From positions 1 to 42,423 of the forward strand of contig RZYK01000003.1 of assembly GCA_009930355.1 (NCBI GenBank): a DNA stretch of 42,423 nucleotides, written 5' to 3'. This document shows, piece by piece, positions 32,465 to 41,616 of this stretch. Numbering within the stretch: the first letter of the stretch is position 1; each line of letters starts with the position of its first letter. The translations under genes were made by a program, and so were the position numbers. Source of the stretch: Campylobacterota bacterium (GTDB lineage: Bacteria; Campylobacterota; Campylobacteria; Campylobacterales; Sulfurospirillaceae). A model generated the notes under the pieces. It did not search any database and had not been told where the DNA came from. It saw nothing but the letters and a program-made list of their open reading frames with translations.

Positions 32465-33982
32465 ATGAAATTTATTGCATTATTGATGGTGACAATTTTA
32501 TTGGGAGCGATAGGCATGGAAGAAGTTAAGACGACATACGCTCAACCTGATAGAGATGAGCATTTGTTGACAAAAGAAATCATCACAGGGGTGCTGACTC
32601 AAAATATTTTAAGTGATACCGCAAACGGCATCCCTATGTTTGAGAAATACGATTTTCCTCTTGATGTGCGAAAGGCAAGTGATGTTAGTGTGTATGAAAC
32701 CAGTGGTGGAGATGCTTACTTTGAGACCATTGAGAAAATGAAAGAGCGTATTTATCAGCCTGTTTTTGCACAAGCAGGAAGTGAAAATCTTGTGAGGCTT
32801 ACCTATAAGCCAAATGTTAGAAACTTAAGACACGCCCCAAAATATAACTTAACATCATCTCCAGAAACAAATACGCATGACCACGCCATTGAGGGGTTGC
32901 CACAAGGAGTAAGCAGTACCGCATATTATTGGGATGGTGAAACGGAGGCTTTTTTATTTTATAAGGAGTGGGTGTATTCTTATATTGACGGTAAGCTATC
33001 AACAGAAACGCCTGAACTTAAATGTTATCTGATGGATAAGAATGCAAAAATATTTAAAGCATTCACAATGAGTTACCCTACAAACACTTCTTATAAGACC
33101 CTGTATTTTGATTCAGCATCGGAGTACGACACAAGCATGTATGTGTATGGACGACTAACGGATGGCTTAGGTTATGATTATTATTTTGATGAAAACGGAA
33201 ATGCTATCCCTGCTGAGAACTTTGGAGAAGAGGTAAATCCTAGAAATGTTATTGTTAAATTCGATTTTAAAAGCAAAACATCAAAGGTTGTCTTTGAAAT
33301 TCCAGCCCCAGAGCAAAGAGAGCAAGCGTCACGCTTTTCCACAGAGAGATACATTCAGATAGGAACATCAAAAAAGATTTATATTTTTGATAAAAAGCAG
33401 GATAAATTTCACGTTATAGCAGGCGCAAATAATGGTAGTTTTCTCAACCCTGTTTTAAGAAGCGTTGCTGTTTTGGTTGGGGCTAATGTATGGGATATTT
33501 ACACGTTTAATGATGACGGTGTAACAAAGATTGCTTCTAGCGTATCTGGTGATGATGCAAAGTATACAAAATATGTTCTTGTGTGGGTAGGAAACTTAGA
33601 CTATGATTATATTGTAAATAAAAACGGAATCCTAAGTAATGATGTGAACGAGAGAGTTGTTGCAGGTGGTGGCAGAGGTCACTATCAAATCAATTTTGGA
33701 AACGTGGAATATGACAATTCTTTCCGCTACACAAAAAATGGGCAAAGGGTTACTTACAATAACTATTCGTCTTATTACCGAAGAAGCAATGTGGATGATG
33801 CTGATATTGTGCGTGGCTTTAATGGTGGTGACGGATATGACTATTATGCACCTGATAGAAAAAACTTTTTGCCATTTGAGGACATAGCAGGATATATCCG
33901 CCTATGGCGAAAAGACAAAGCAGTGCTGTCTGTTGAATGGGGCGTAGCTAGCACCACATATAAATTGCATTGGTACGATTAA
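32465..33982 (+). CDS. Virion-module protein with an N-terminal hydrophobic segment
   Basis: 505 residues. The first 20 (MKFIALLMVTILLGAIGMEE) look like a signal peptide or membrane anchor, odd for a phage structural gene. The remaining part is beta-rich, aromatic and may be a propeller or tail-tip protein (repeated Y-D-Y-Y-F-D, Y-I-F-D-K-K type segments). It might be an exported receptor-modifying or exclusion protein instead. Confidence 0.5.
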   Translation: MKFIALLMVTILLGAIGMEEVKTTYAQPDRDEHLLTKEIITGVLTQNILSDTANGIPMFEKYDFPLDVRKASDVSVYETSGGDAYFETIEKMKERIYQPVFAQAGSENLVRLTYKPNVRNLRHAPKYNLTSSPETNTHDHAIEGLPQGVSSTAYYWDGETEAFLFYKEWVYSYIDGKLSTETPELKCYLMDKNAKIFKAFTMSYPTNTSYKTLYFDSASEYDTSMYVYGRLTDGLGYDYYFDENGNAIPAENFGEEVNPRNVIVKFDFKSKTSKVVFEIPAPEQREQASRFSTERYIQIGTSKKIYIFDKKQDKFHVIAGANNGSFLNPVLRSVAVLVGANVWDIYTFNDDGVTKIASSVSGDDAKYTKYVLVWVGNLDYDYIVNKNGILSNDVNERVVAGGGRGHYQINFGNVEYDNSFRYTKNGQRVTYNNYSSYYRRSNVDDADIVRGFNGGDGYDYYAPDRKNFLPFEDIAGYIRLWRKDKAVLSVEWGVASTTYKLHWYD

Positions 33983-33993
33983 AAGGATAAACG

Positions 33994-34929
33994 ATGGACG
34001 AAATTTCAGTAGCAAATAATTTCAACAACAGAAAAAAGCAGAACCAACTTAACGAACTTGACCAAAACACGAGCATGGCACAACAACAAGCCAATCTTCC
34101 TGTGGTGCAAAGTTTGGCGCAGAAAACAAACTTTGGTGATTATGGCAGTAGTTTCGCTAATGGAATGGTGAACAGACTTGCAAGTGCTAATCAAAATGTT
34201 CCACAACCGATTACGGAAGCACAAAACATAGACCAAAATGCGTACTTTGGAACAACGCCAAATCTTGCCAACAAGCCAACGCAGTATGAGCAAAATTGGA
34301 ACGCAAGGCAAGACAGGATGCTTAGTAATCCAGTGATTAATTCTATCCTTGCAACGAAAGCAACGCCTGAAACATTTACAAAGATTGATGGCTTTAGCGA
34401 TACAGCAAATAACGCTCTTAGAAGCGTAATCGACACCAATAATGCAAAGCGACAAGATGCGTACAATATGGCTCAACTCAATGCAATTACAAGCATGTAT
34501 AACGCTAACGCAGGTATTTACAATACCGAGATGGGGCTTGATGGGAAGAGCGCACAAAATGCACATCTTCTTTTCAAGGAACAGCAAGACCAGTTGAAGC
34601 TTAGAAACTCAATGGCTGACAATGTTTTAGCAGGAATTGCAGGGTACGCTGATTTGAGTGATGAAAATGTTAAAGGTAAAATTAGAGCTGATTACATTCA
34701 AAGTGGTGTTCTCCCTGAGAGTATTGAGAAAGACGGATGGTTTGGTTCTTACACCCCAAAATATTCTAGCTCCACGGTACAAGCTCCACAGCAAAATATG
34801 ACAGTAAATAATCCTAAGTGGGGTGCACAATTTAATGCTTTACAACAAAGTGGGCTTCAACCAAAGGTGAGAAATGTGAACGGCAAAGATTATATTGAAG
34901 TCAATGGGAAGTTTTACGAGCAACGCTAA
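33994..34929 (+). CDS. Gln/Asn-rich internal virion protein candidate
   Basis: 311 residues, rich in Gln, Asn and Ala (FNNRKKQNQLNELDQNTSMA). Low-complexity helical, without enzyme motif. It lies just upstream of the giant internal protein gene. Internal core proteins of podoviruses are often like this. Confidence 0.55.
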   Translation: MDEISVANNFNNRKKQNQLNELDQNTSMAQQQANLPVVQSLAQKTNFGDYGSSFANGMVNRLASANQNVPQPITEAQNIDQNAYFGTTPNLANKPTQYEQNWNARQDRMLSNPVINSILATKATPETFTKIDGFSDTANNALRSVIDTNNAKRQDAYNMAQLNAITSMYNANAGIYNTEMGLDGKSAQNAHLLFKEQQDQLKLRNSMADNVLAGIAGYADLSDENVKGKIRADYIQSGVLPESIEKDGWFGSYTPKYSSSTVQAPQQNMTVNNPKWGAQFNALQQSGLQPKVRNVNGKDYIEVNGKFYEQR

Positions 34930-34954
34930 GAAATAGCACTCTATTTGATTTTCT

Positions 34955-34985
34955 CACTCCGCTAAAATTAGCAAAAAACGGAGTG
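34955..34985 (+). promoter_or_regulatory. Hairpin burying the ribosome site of the giant gene
   Basis: CACTCCG (34955-34961) pairs with CGGAGTG (34979-34985); CTAA/TTAG forms an inner mini-stem. GGAG for the ATG at 34990 lies in the 3' arm. Preceded by CTCTATTTGATTTTC, identical to the 15 bases before the hairpin at 40513. Confidence 0.55.
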
Positions 34986-34989
34986 GGAA

Positions 34990-37900
34990 ATGTCTCTTAC
35001 ACCAGAGCAAGAAAACGCTTTAAACACTTTTGTCTCTACCAATAACCTCAAACCAGTTTCTTTTGATGAACCTAAAGCACAAGACAGCATTTATGGCAAA
35101 GAAAAAGACGAACAATATTTGGCATTAGGTAAATTTTTAAAGGAGAATAGCTTAGCTCCTGTTGAAGATGAAAAAACTTTAGAACTTCTTACTAAAACAG
35201 ATAGCTCAACGAGTGGTCAAATTGGCTCTTACTTTGCAGGTGGTGCAAATAACATTGTTAAATATTTAGCATCTGGTGCAAAATTTGTAGGAGCAAAAGA
35301 TACCGCCAAAACACTCGACAACACAAGAAAGCACATCGAAGATAAGTACATTACCAACAAATACTCTGGCATGGTCGGTGACATGGTGCTTGACCCAATC
35401 AACCTTGCGCCAGCAGGTCTCTATACAAAAGGGGCTAATATTACAGCGAAAAGCGTTGGCACAGGTATGGCTCTTGGTGCAGGAACTTCTTTGGCTAAAG
35501 ATTATGGAAACTCAGATGTTAGCGCAGACAGCATGGCTCTTAACGCAGGTATTTCGGGCTTGTTTTGGGGTGGCATGAATGGCTTTTTTGCGAGTGGTGC
35601 TTATGACAAACTTGCCACCCCTGTAAAGAAAAAACTTTTCGGTGAAAACTATGGTGCTACAACACACAATGGAAATGATGTTGTTAATGTAACCCCAGAG
35701 CAACAAGAAGTTTTAGCCTCAATGAGAGCAAACCCTGAGCAGTTTGGCTTACATGTAGATGATGTTAAAAGTATTCCATCCCCATTGGAGGCAAGGGCAA
35801 ACCCTGACGGCTCTTATGGAGTAGGCGAGCGAATCATAGTGGATGAAAATAAGGGAACTAATTATCAACCAAACTGGATGTACGGAAATGCCGAACACCC
35901 ACCAGTGCCATATGATACACGAATTAACACAGCCGACAATATTTCACAATCTCAACCATCATTGTCGTTCAATGGGGAGAGACAAGGGTTGTTGCCAAAT
36001 AATTCTCAAAGCAACATGCTACCACCACCAAAGCCACGTCCTCCTCAAACGCCAATGGAGGCGATTGAAACGATTGTGCATGGCAAAGTTCACATGGATG
36101 CCCCTGTTGCTCCTGTGGCTGTTTCTGCTCCGCAAAACCCTATCATCAATTCAGTGCTTCCAAATTCAAGTGTTAGCAAAGCAGAGCCAATGGGAATGTA
36201 CCATTACAGCGAACAGCCTCGCAATATGTTGAGTGTTGGCAATACTCCAAAGACAGGCGGTCAAGAGGTTGGCAGATTGCAAAATGGTAAAAGCGATAAA
36301 GTTTTCTTGTATGGAAGAGGGCAATCTCCTGAAACTAACTTTGGAGTAGGGAATGGCGGTCAATACGTGCATGAGGTAGATGTGTCAAAGCTTAACATGT
36401 TTGATTCTTCAAATCCTGAGCATGTATCAGCCGTTAAAAATTCTATGAATGCTAAAAAAATGGAAGCCCTACAAAACGATACAAGCCTCAACAATGCTAC
36501 ACGCAACTACTACGCAAGTAATCTTGATGCCTACAACATAACAGATGGCAGAACCTTTAAAGAGAACGTGCTAAAAGAGTTGGGTTTCAATGGTGAGATA
36601 AACCGAAACGGCTCAGGGTACAGCTACGTGTTTGACAATGTAGCCCCAACAAGAGTGGCGCAAGTTGCAGAAGATGCCAAAAAAGCAGGAACAGAGTTTG
36701 ATGGCAGGTTCACTATGGCATCAGAGGCATTGCCGTCCATGAGCTTAGAGAGTGGTCAAAAGATTTCAAAGTTGGACTTGCAAAAACAACACGAATACCA
36801 CGCTGAAATTCAAAAACTTGTCACCGATGAAAATGGTTTTGAACACGTCTTAAAAGATGTTGGCTTTGAACAAGTTGATTCTATTGGCACAAAAGAGTTT
36901 TCGCCCTCAGCCTACGAGGGGCATGTTGGGGCAGGTGAGCAAACAGGTGCAAAAGTTCCAACCTTTGTTGATAAAGATGGCTTTGAAAATATCGCTGAAC
37001 ATGATATAGATAGACTCAAATTGGCAGGGATGATAAAAGCTTTCTTGCAAGACCAAGATGCCGTGACATTTAGATACATGAGACCTGCAAAAAATCTTGA
37101 TGAAGTAAACTCTTTGTCGTACAATTTTGGCAGACCTATTAGCCACGATGAGATGAAAGCACTCTCCCAAATCGTACAACGAGAGATGGGTGATGATGCG
37201 TGGAAAGTGGCACTTACTACATCGAAAGATGGCATCGACATTTTAGGAGTTGGAGGCTTAAAAGGAAAAGCTTTCCAAGATATTGCAGAGTCATTTAATG
37301 AAGTTTTTGGTAAAATAGATATACAAGATGTAACGATACATCATAATACGTTAGCTGAAAAAGGCTACATTGAGGGAGTAAAAGATGACAACCAATTCAG
37401 AGAGCAGTTCAAACTTCTTTCATCTAAGCTACGCCAAGGTGAGAGGGATAGAAACTTTGGAGGAACAACGAGCGATAAACTCCAATGGGGTTCAGATGAT
37501 ATGTATTCAGAAGCCCTCTTCAAAAAAAGAGACGAAATCAGAAGCGCAACTGATGACTTCATCAAACGAAACGAGCAACAAGGAGTAGAACTCCCACAAG
37601 AAAGAACAAAATTAAAACGTGTTGATGCTTCGGATATTGCCGACTCTCATGGCGGTATTGACTTTCAAAAACTCAACGATGGCGAGATGGTCGCCCATGA
37701 CAATCAAGTATGGTTTAAAAAAGAGGGTAAGGTTTACAGCTCTCTTGACAACAAGCCACAAAACTACGAAGATTTACCAGAATACCCACAAATTGAAGCT
37801 TACCAAAGACACTTAGACTCTATGCGTGGCGGTTTCACCACAGGCGCAATGGCTCAAAACCTTGTAGCAGGAAGCACAGGCGGTGCTGTTGGTGCAACAC

Positions 37901-40506
37901 AAGGCGATAATAACGATGAGAGATTGCGTAATGCACTTATCGGTGCAACCGTAGGCGCAGGTGGATTAAATGCGCTCTCAAAAGTAATGCGCTCAAACTC
38001 TCTTAAACAATCACAGATGAAACTTGACAAATACAACGAGCTTAAAACCGCTCTCTTGCAAAAAGAAAAGATGCCACAGGTGAAAGCCATTGAAGATAAT
38101 TCCCCTGTTAGATTTGCCCAAAGTAATGACAACATAGCAAAAGGAATTGATGCTAATGGAGTGCATATTGATAGACCGAACACTCTTAAGGACAACACAA
38201 CACCTTTTTACGCACAAGGCGCAGGGGCATTTTATGGCATAGAAGAGGGTGAAAATGGTGAGTTTAAATTTGACCCTGAAAAGGCAATGATTGGTGTTGC
38301 AGGTGGTATGATTGGGGCTAAAGCTTTTTCATCAAAATCAAAAGAGACAGTGGTTAATTATGTGCGAAAAGTCGTGGGAGATGAAGCGACTAAGCAATGG
38401 GGAGATGCGACAAATGACATAAAAAGGCTTTTTACAAATACCCTAAGCGCAAACTACATGGCAAAACGAGAAGATGTTATTAGTGCCGTGAATGGTGTGT
38501 CTCACAAGTTGGAAAATTTACACTATGCACTTAACAGCCTTGATGAAGAGGCGAGAGTAGGCATCCATAAAGCCTTAGTTGGAGAGGGTGTCGCTCCAAA
38601 AGGAACAGAGAATCTTGTTGGCAGTATCCGCAAAGAAGTTGATACGTTGAGCAATGAGCTTGTTGAGCATGGAGTTCTAAGCAAAGAAACCTTTGATGAG
38701 TGGAAAGGGTTTTATCTCCACAGAAGCTATGAAAAAGACATACGAAAAAGCTTGAATGATTTGATGAAAGGCAACTTTGAAGTCGGGGCAATTCTAAACA
38801 GGGGAAAAACCGAAACGATTACGGCAGGAGAATACGCAAATAGACTTTCTGATGGAAGCATAACGCAAGATATGCTGAACAAGCCTTTGAGAGAGGGTGG
38901 TATTAGGGTAGAACAACGAGGAAATAAAGTTGAGATAAGAAGAGATTGGACACCAGACGAGCGAACCTCAATGGGAGAAATTGTTGATGCTTCTTATACT
39001 GTACCTGAAACTCTTTTGCGTATGCACCGCATGGTTGAGAACGCAAAGTTCTTAAAGCAGGTCTCTGAGATGGTTGATGACAGTGGTGTTAAAGTTGTTT
39101 ACACTCCTGAGATTATTACCAAAGAGTTTGCAGGAAAAAGCAAGGAACAGATAGCAGATATTTTAGATAAAGAGGGCTTCAAAAAGCTTGGCGATAATGC
39201 AAAGTATGGTGCGCTTTCTGGGCAATGGGTTAGAAAAGATGTGGCGAGCGACATTACAAAGATAAATGATGAAGTTTATGGCACGTTTTATGGAAAAGAA
39301 AGCCCCATCGCTGACTTATGGATGAAGTACATGCGAACGTGGAAGATGAGCAAAACAGTATGGAATGCTCCTGCTCACGTAAACAACATGGTATCAAACT
39401 TGTTCTTGATGCACTTGAGTGGCATTGGAGCAAAAGACATTGCCGTAAACTATGGGAAAGTTTTGAAAGTCCTAAAAGACGGTGGGCGTGTGGACGAATT
39501 GGCAAGAAAGAAAATGATAAATAGCGCAACCCCTGATGAACTTAGAGAGCTTGCAGAGCTTGAGCCAACAACGGCACTTTATAGGGAAGCGCAAGAGATG
39601 GGATTGTTTGGAAGAAGCCAACTTCAAGATGCCCTAATGGGAGAAATGAATATCGCAGGGAAAAGTCTTTACGCTAAGGCAACTGATAAAGTTTCTCATT
39701 GGTATCAGATGGAGGACGTAGCAAGCAGGGTTGTAATGTATAAAATTTTACGTGAACAGCACAACCTTAGTGCGAAAGAAGCAAAGAGTGCGGTAACGTC
39801 CATCATGCCTGACTACACGAAACCATTGCCAGAGGGATTTAGAAAGCTCAGAGATAGTGGCATTGCACCATTTATTTCGTGGTCTTATTACACATTGCCG
39901 TCTATTGCCAAGGCTTTAAAAACAAAAGGTGGAGCAATCCAAGCCACCAAGGTTATCGCAACGCTCGGTGCGATGGAGTATGCCATGACAGGAATGACCC
40001 CTCTTGACAACATCCCTTTTATGGATACCAAAAAACCAGAGGACTTGAAAGGAAGAGGCGTTGGCATTGGTAAAAATGGCGACACAATAAATACTTTAAA
40101 AGTGGATAAATGGATACCGTACTTAGGTTTTCTTGACCCTGTTAATTATGCAAAAGGCATGTTTAGTGGCGTAACAACTTCAATGGCTCACAACTTAATG
40201 ACGGCAGGAACGCCAAATGGCGTGACACGAATGTATGACAACTACCCAGTTACACGAAAAGACAAAAGCTTTGGAGACAAGATTTTAGATTATGGGAAAT
40301 ATTATAGTCAAGCATATGTTCCAGTACCACAGGAAGCCTACAATTTAACAAATTTTGCAGAGTCTATGATGCGTGATGAAAAAAAGCGCAAAAACAGCGT
40401 AGTCATGTTGCCAAAGTCCGAGGGGCAAGAGATATGGAAGCTCCTAGGCGTAAATTCAAGTAGCTACTCTCGCTCTGGTCTTAAAAAAGAGCAAACTAAA
40501 AAATAA
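34990..40506 (+). CDS. Giant internal virion / polyvalent protein (1838 aa)
   Basis: 1838 residues, nearly one eighth of the prophage. N-terminus (1-200) mixed, with glycine-rich helices (about 150-200). Residues about 400-550 (MGMYHYSEQPRNMLSV, then VFLYGRGQSPETNFG and YSYVFDNV) resemble the ADP-ribosyltransferase-like segment of phage polyvalent proteins. Gly/Ala-rich, possibly membrane-inserting helices occur near 945-1000 and 1095-1110. The last ~500 residues (MKYMRTWKMSKTVWNAPAHV, then WYQMEDVASRVVMYKILREQ, PFISWSYYTLPSIA) match the C-terminal domain of giant phage internal proteins. Probably ejected with the DNA. No transglycosylase motif was found. Confidence 0.75.
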   Translation: MSLTPEQENALNTFVSTNNLKPVSFDEPKAQDSIYGKEKDEQYLALGKFLKENSLAPVEDEKTLELLTKTDSSTSGQIGSYFAGGANNIVKYLASGAKFVGAKDTAKTLDNTRKHIEDKYITNKYSGMVGDMVLDPINLAPAGLYTKGANITAKSVGTGMALGAGTSLAKDYGNSDVSADSMALNAGISGLFWGGMNGFFASGAYDKLATPVKKKLFGENYGATTHNGNDVVNVTPEQQEVLASMRANPEQFGLHVDDVKSIPSPLEARANPDGSYGVGERIIVDENKGTNYQPNWMYGNAEHPPVPYDTRINTADNISQSQPSLSFNGERQGLLPNNSQSNMLPPPKPRPPQTPMEAIETIVHGKVHMDAPVAPVAVSAPQNPIINSVLPNSSVSKAEPMGMYHYSEQPRNMLSVGNTPKTGGQEVGRLQNGKSDKVFLYGRGQSPETNFGVGNGGQYVHEVDVSKLNMFDSSNPEHVSAVKNSMNAKKMEALQNDTSLNNATRNYYASNLDAYNITDGRTFKENVLKELGFNGEINRNGSGYSYVFDNVAPTRVAQVAEDAKKAGTEFDGRFTMASEALPSMSLESGQKISKLDLQKQHEYHAEIQKLVTDENGFEHVLKDVGFEQVDSIGTKEFSPSAYEGHVGAGEQTGAKVPTFVDKDGFENIAEHDIDRLKLAGMIKAFLQDQDAVTFRYMRPAKNLDEVNSLSYNFGRPISHDEMKALSQIVQREMGDDAWKVALTTSKDGIDILGVGGLKGKAFQDIAESFNEVFGKIDIQDVTIHHNTLAEKGYIEGVKDDNQFREQFKLLSSKLRQGERDRNFGGTTSDKLQWGSDDMYSEALFKKRDEIRSATDDFIKRNEQQGVELPQERTKLKRVDASDIADSHGGIDFQKLNDGEMVAHDNQVWFKKEGKVYSSLDNKPQNYEDLPEYPQIEAYQRHLDSMRGGFTTGAMAQNLVAGSTGGAVGATQGDNNDERLRNALIGATVGAGGLNALSKVMRSNSLKQSQMKLDKYNELKTALLQKEKMPQVKAIEDNSPVRFAQSNDNIAKGIDANGVHIDRPNTLKDNTTPFYAQGAGAFYGIEEGENGEFKFDPEKAMIGVAGGMIGAKAFSSKSKETVVNYVRKVVGDEATKQWGDATNDIKRLFTNTLSANYMAKREDVISAVNGVSHKLENLHYALNSLDEEARVGIHKALVGEGVAPKGTENLVGSIRKEVDTLSNELVEHGVLSKETFDEWKGFYLHRSYEKDIRKSLNDLMKGNFEVGAILNRGKTETITAGEYANRLSDGSITQDMLNKPLREGGIRVEQRGNKVEIRRDWTPDERTSMGEIVDASYTVPETLLRMHRMVENAKFLKQVSEMVDDSGVKVVYTPEIITKEFAGKSKEQIADILDKEGFKKLGDNAKYGALSGQWVRKDVASDITKINDEVYGTFYGKESPIADLWMKYMRTWKMSKTVWNAPAHVNNMVSNLFLMHLSGIGAKDIAVNYGKVLKVLKDGGRVDELARKKMINSATPDELRELAELEPTTALYREAQEMGLFGRSQLQDALMGEMNIAGKSLYAKATDKVSHWYQMEDVASRVVMYKILREQHNLSAKEAKSAVTSIMPDYTKPLPEGFRKLRDSGIAPFISWSYYTLPSIAKALKTKGGAIQATKVIATLGAMEYAMTGMTPLDNIPFMDTKKPEDLKGRGVGIGKNGDTINTLKVDKWIPYLGFLDPVNYAKGMFSGVTTSMAHNLMTAGTPNGVTRMYDNYPVTRKDKSFGDKILDYGKYYSQAYVPVPQEAYNLTNFAESMMRDEKKRKNSVVMLPKSEGQEIWKLLGVNSSSYSRSGLKKEQTKK

Positions 40507-40512
40507 CCCTCT

Positions 40513-40553
40513 ATTTGATTTTCGTTTTTCACTAAGATTAGCGAAAATCAAAT
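40513..40553 (+). promoter_or_regulatory. 12-bp hairpin before the lysis cassette
   Basis: ATTTGATTTTCG (40513-40524) pairs perfectly with CGAAAATCAAAT (40542-40553); the loop holds a CTAA/TTAG mini-stem. Shares CTCTATTTGATTTTC and the loop sequence with the element at 34955. The AAGG of the holin ribosome site lies just outside the stem. Confidence 0.55.
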
Positions 40554-40563
40554 AAGGCTTCTA

Positions 40564-40998
40564 ATGGAAAAGCAGTCGGTACTTCTTAATTCTTTTCTCA
40601 TCCCTCTTGCATGGGTTATTCAATATCTCGAACTCGATTATAAAAAACTCACAATTTTAATAAGCCTCATGTGCCTTGACATGGTAACAGGGACGATTAA
40701 AGCTTATGTAGCCAAGCAAGATATAACCTCAAGGCGTTGGGTGGCAGGATTTTTAAGCAAGCTCGTTGTCTTGCTCATCCCTTTTGTAATTGCCCTAATG
40801 GCTAAAGGCGTTGATATTGACGTTAGATGGTTCGTTGGACTAAGCCTGTCAATTCTTATTGTCGCTGAATCTTATAGCATTTTAGGAAATGTGCATACGA
40901 TAAAGACAGGTGAAGCAGTCGCTGAAATTGATGCTGTAAGTGCCATTATTAAAGCATTGAGAGAGATTCTTGAAAACATGATTCAGAGGGGTAGATAA
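40564..40998 (+). CDS. Phage holin (holin 4 / PF05105 type)
   Basis: 144 residues. At least three hydrophobic segments (about 33-50, 68-90, 97-120) and the pattern LISLMCLDMVTGTIKAYVAK, SRRWVAGFLSKLVVLLIPFV of the toxin-secretion/holin 4 family. Short charged C-terminal helix. It should permeabilise the inner membrane at lysis and release the muramidase. First gene of a compact lysis cassette. Confidence 0.85.
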   Translation: MEKQSVLLNSFLIPLAWVIQYLELDYKKLTILISLMCLDMVTGTIKAYVAKQDITSRRWVAGFLSKLVVLLIPFVIALMAKGVDIDVRWFVGLSLSILIVAESYSILGNVHTIKTGEAVAEIDAVSAIIKALREILENMIQRGR

Positions 40999-41408
40999 TG
41001 TGGCTTACGTTGTTTTCTTTTATTAAAAATCAAATGAGTGTATTGGATTACATTTTGGTTGGATGTATTGTCGCTCTTTTGGGGTGGGCAACCTCTTTGA
41101 AAATAGAAAATTGCTCCTTGACAGCGGATGTTAAGAGTCAAGCGGAAACGATTGCTAAAAACAACGTAGATATTCGAGACTTACAAACAAGCTTGGCTAA
41201 AAAGAGAAGCGAGATAAATCTTCAAAATAAACTTATTGAACAAAACAAAATTGACAAAGAAGCAAAAGACAAAGAGGTGAAAACTCAAAAAGAAGAAATT
41301 GATAAAAAATATAAGCTCAAAAGAGAAGAAATACAGAGATACAAAGGAGATGAAAATGCCTCGTCTTGTGATAACGCTCGCATGTTTTTTAATAGTGCTT
41401 ATTGGTAG
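40998..41408 (+). CDS. Inner-membrane spanin (Rz-like)
   Basis: 136 residues. One N-terminal transmembrane segment (SVLDYILVGCIVALLGWATS) followed by a long charged periplasmic coiled coil. It overlaps the next gene (the o-spanin) by 53 bases, the usual Rz/Rz1 arrangement. Starts one base into the holin stop. Confidence 0.8.
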   Translation: MWLTLFSFIKNQMSVLDYILVGCIVALLGWATSLKIENCSLTADVKSQAETIAKNNVDIRDLQTSLAKKRSEINLQNKLIEQNKIDKEAKDKEVKTQKEEIDKKYKLKREEIQRYKGDENASSCDNARMFFNSAYW

Positions 41409-41616
41409 TGGGTGCGCCACAAAAGAGCCTTGTATAGACCAGATTGTGAACATCCCTCAAAAATGCCAAATGGATGAGGGCGTAATGCCAGAGATAGAGC
41501 AAAGAGAGTTTAAAAAAGGGGAAGAGTTGGAGCAAAACAAATGGGTGTACGGTAATTATTTGACAATGAAAGCGTATGCGGAAAAATTAAGAGCAGAGAT
41601 AGGGAGATGTAAGTAA
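41356..41616 (+). CDS. Outer-membrane spanin lipoprotein (Rz1-like)
   Basis: 86 residues from the ATG at 41356 with AAAGGAGATGAAA upstream. Signal peptide PRLVITLACFLIVLIGSGC with the lipobox Cys followed by a short mature region rich in charged residues. It begins inside the Rz-like gene in another frame. With the i-spanin it should fuse inner and outer membranes in the last step of lysis. Confidence 0.85.
   Translation: MPRLVITLACFLIVLIGSGCATKEPCIDQIVNIPQKCQMDEGVMPEIEQREFKKGEELEQNKWVYGNYLTMKAYAEKLRAEIGRCK

Noticed and set aside
37854-38198. Long minus-strand frame in the giant gene, with other antisense frames of 100-200 codons in the late region
   Set aside because: They mirror strongly coding plus-strand genes and have no ribosome sites; typical shadow frames.
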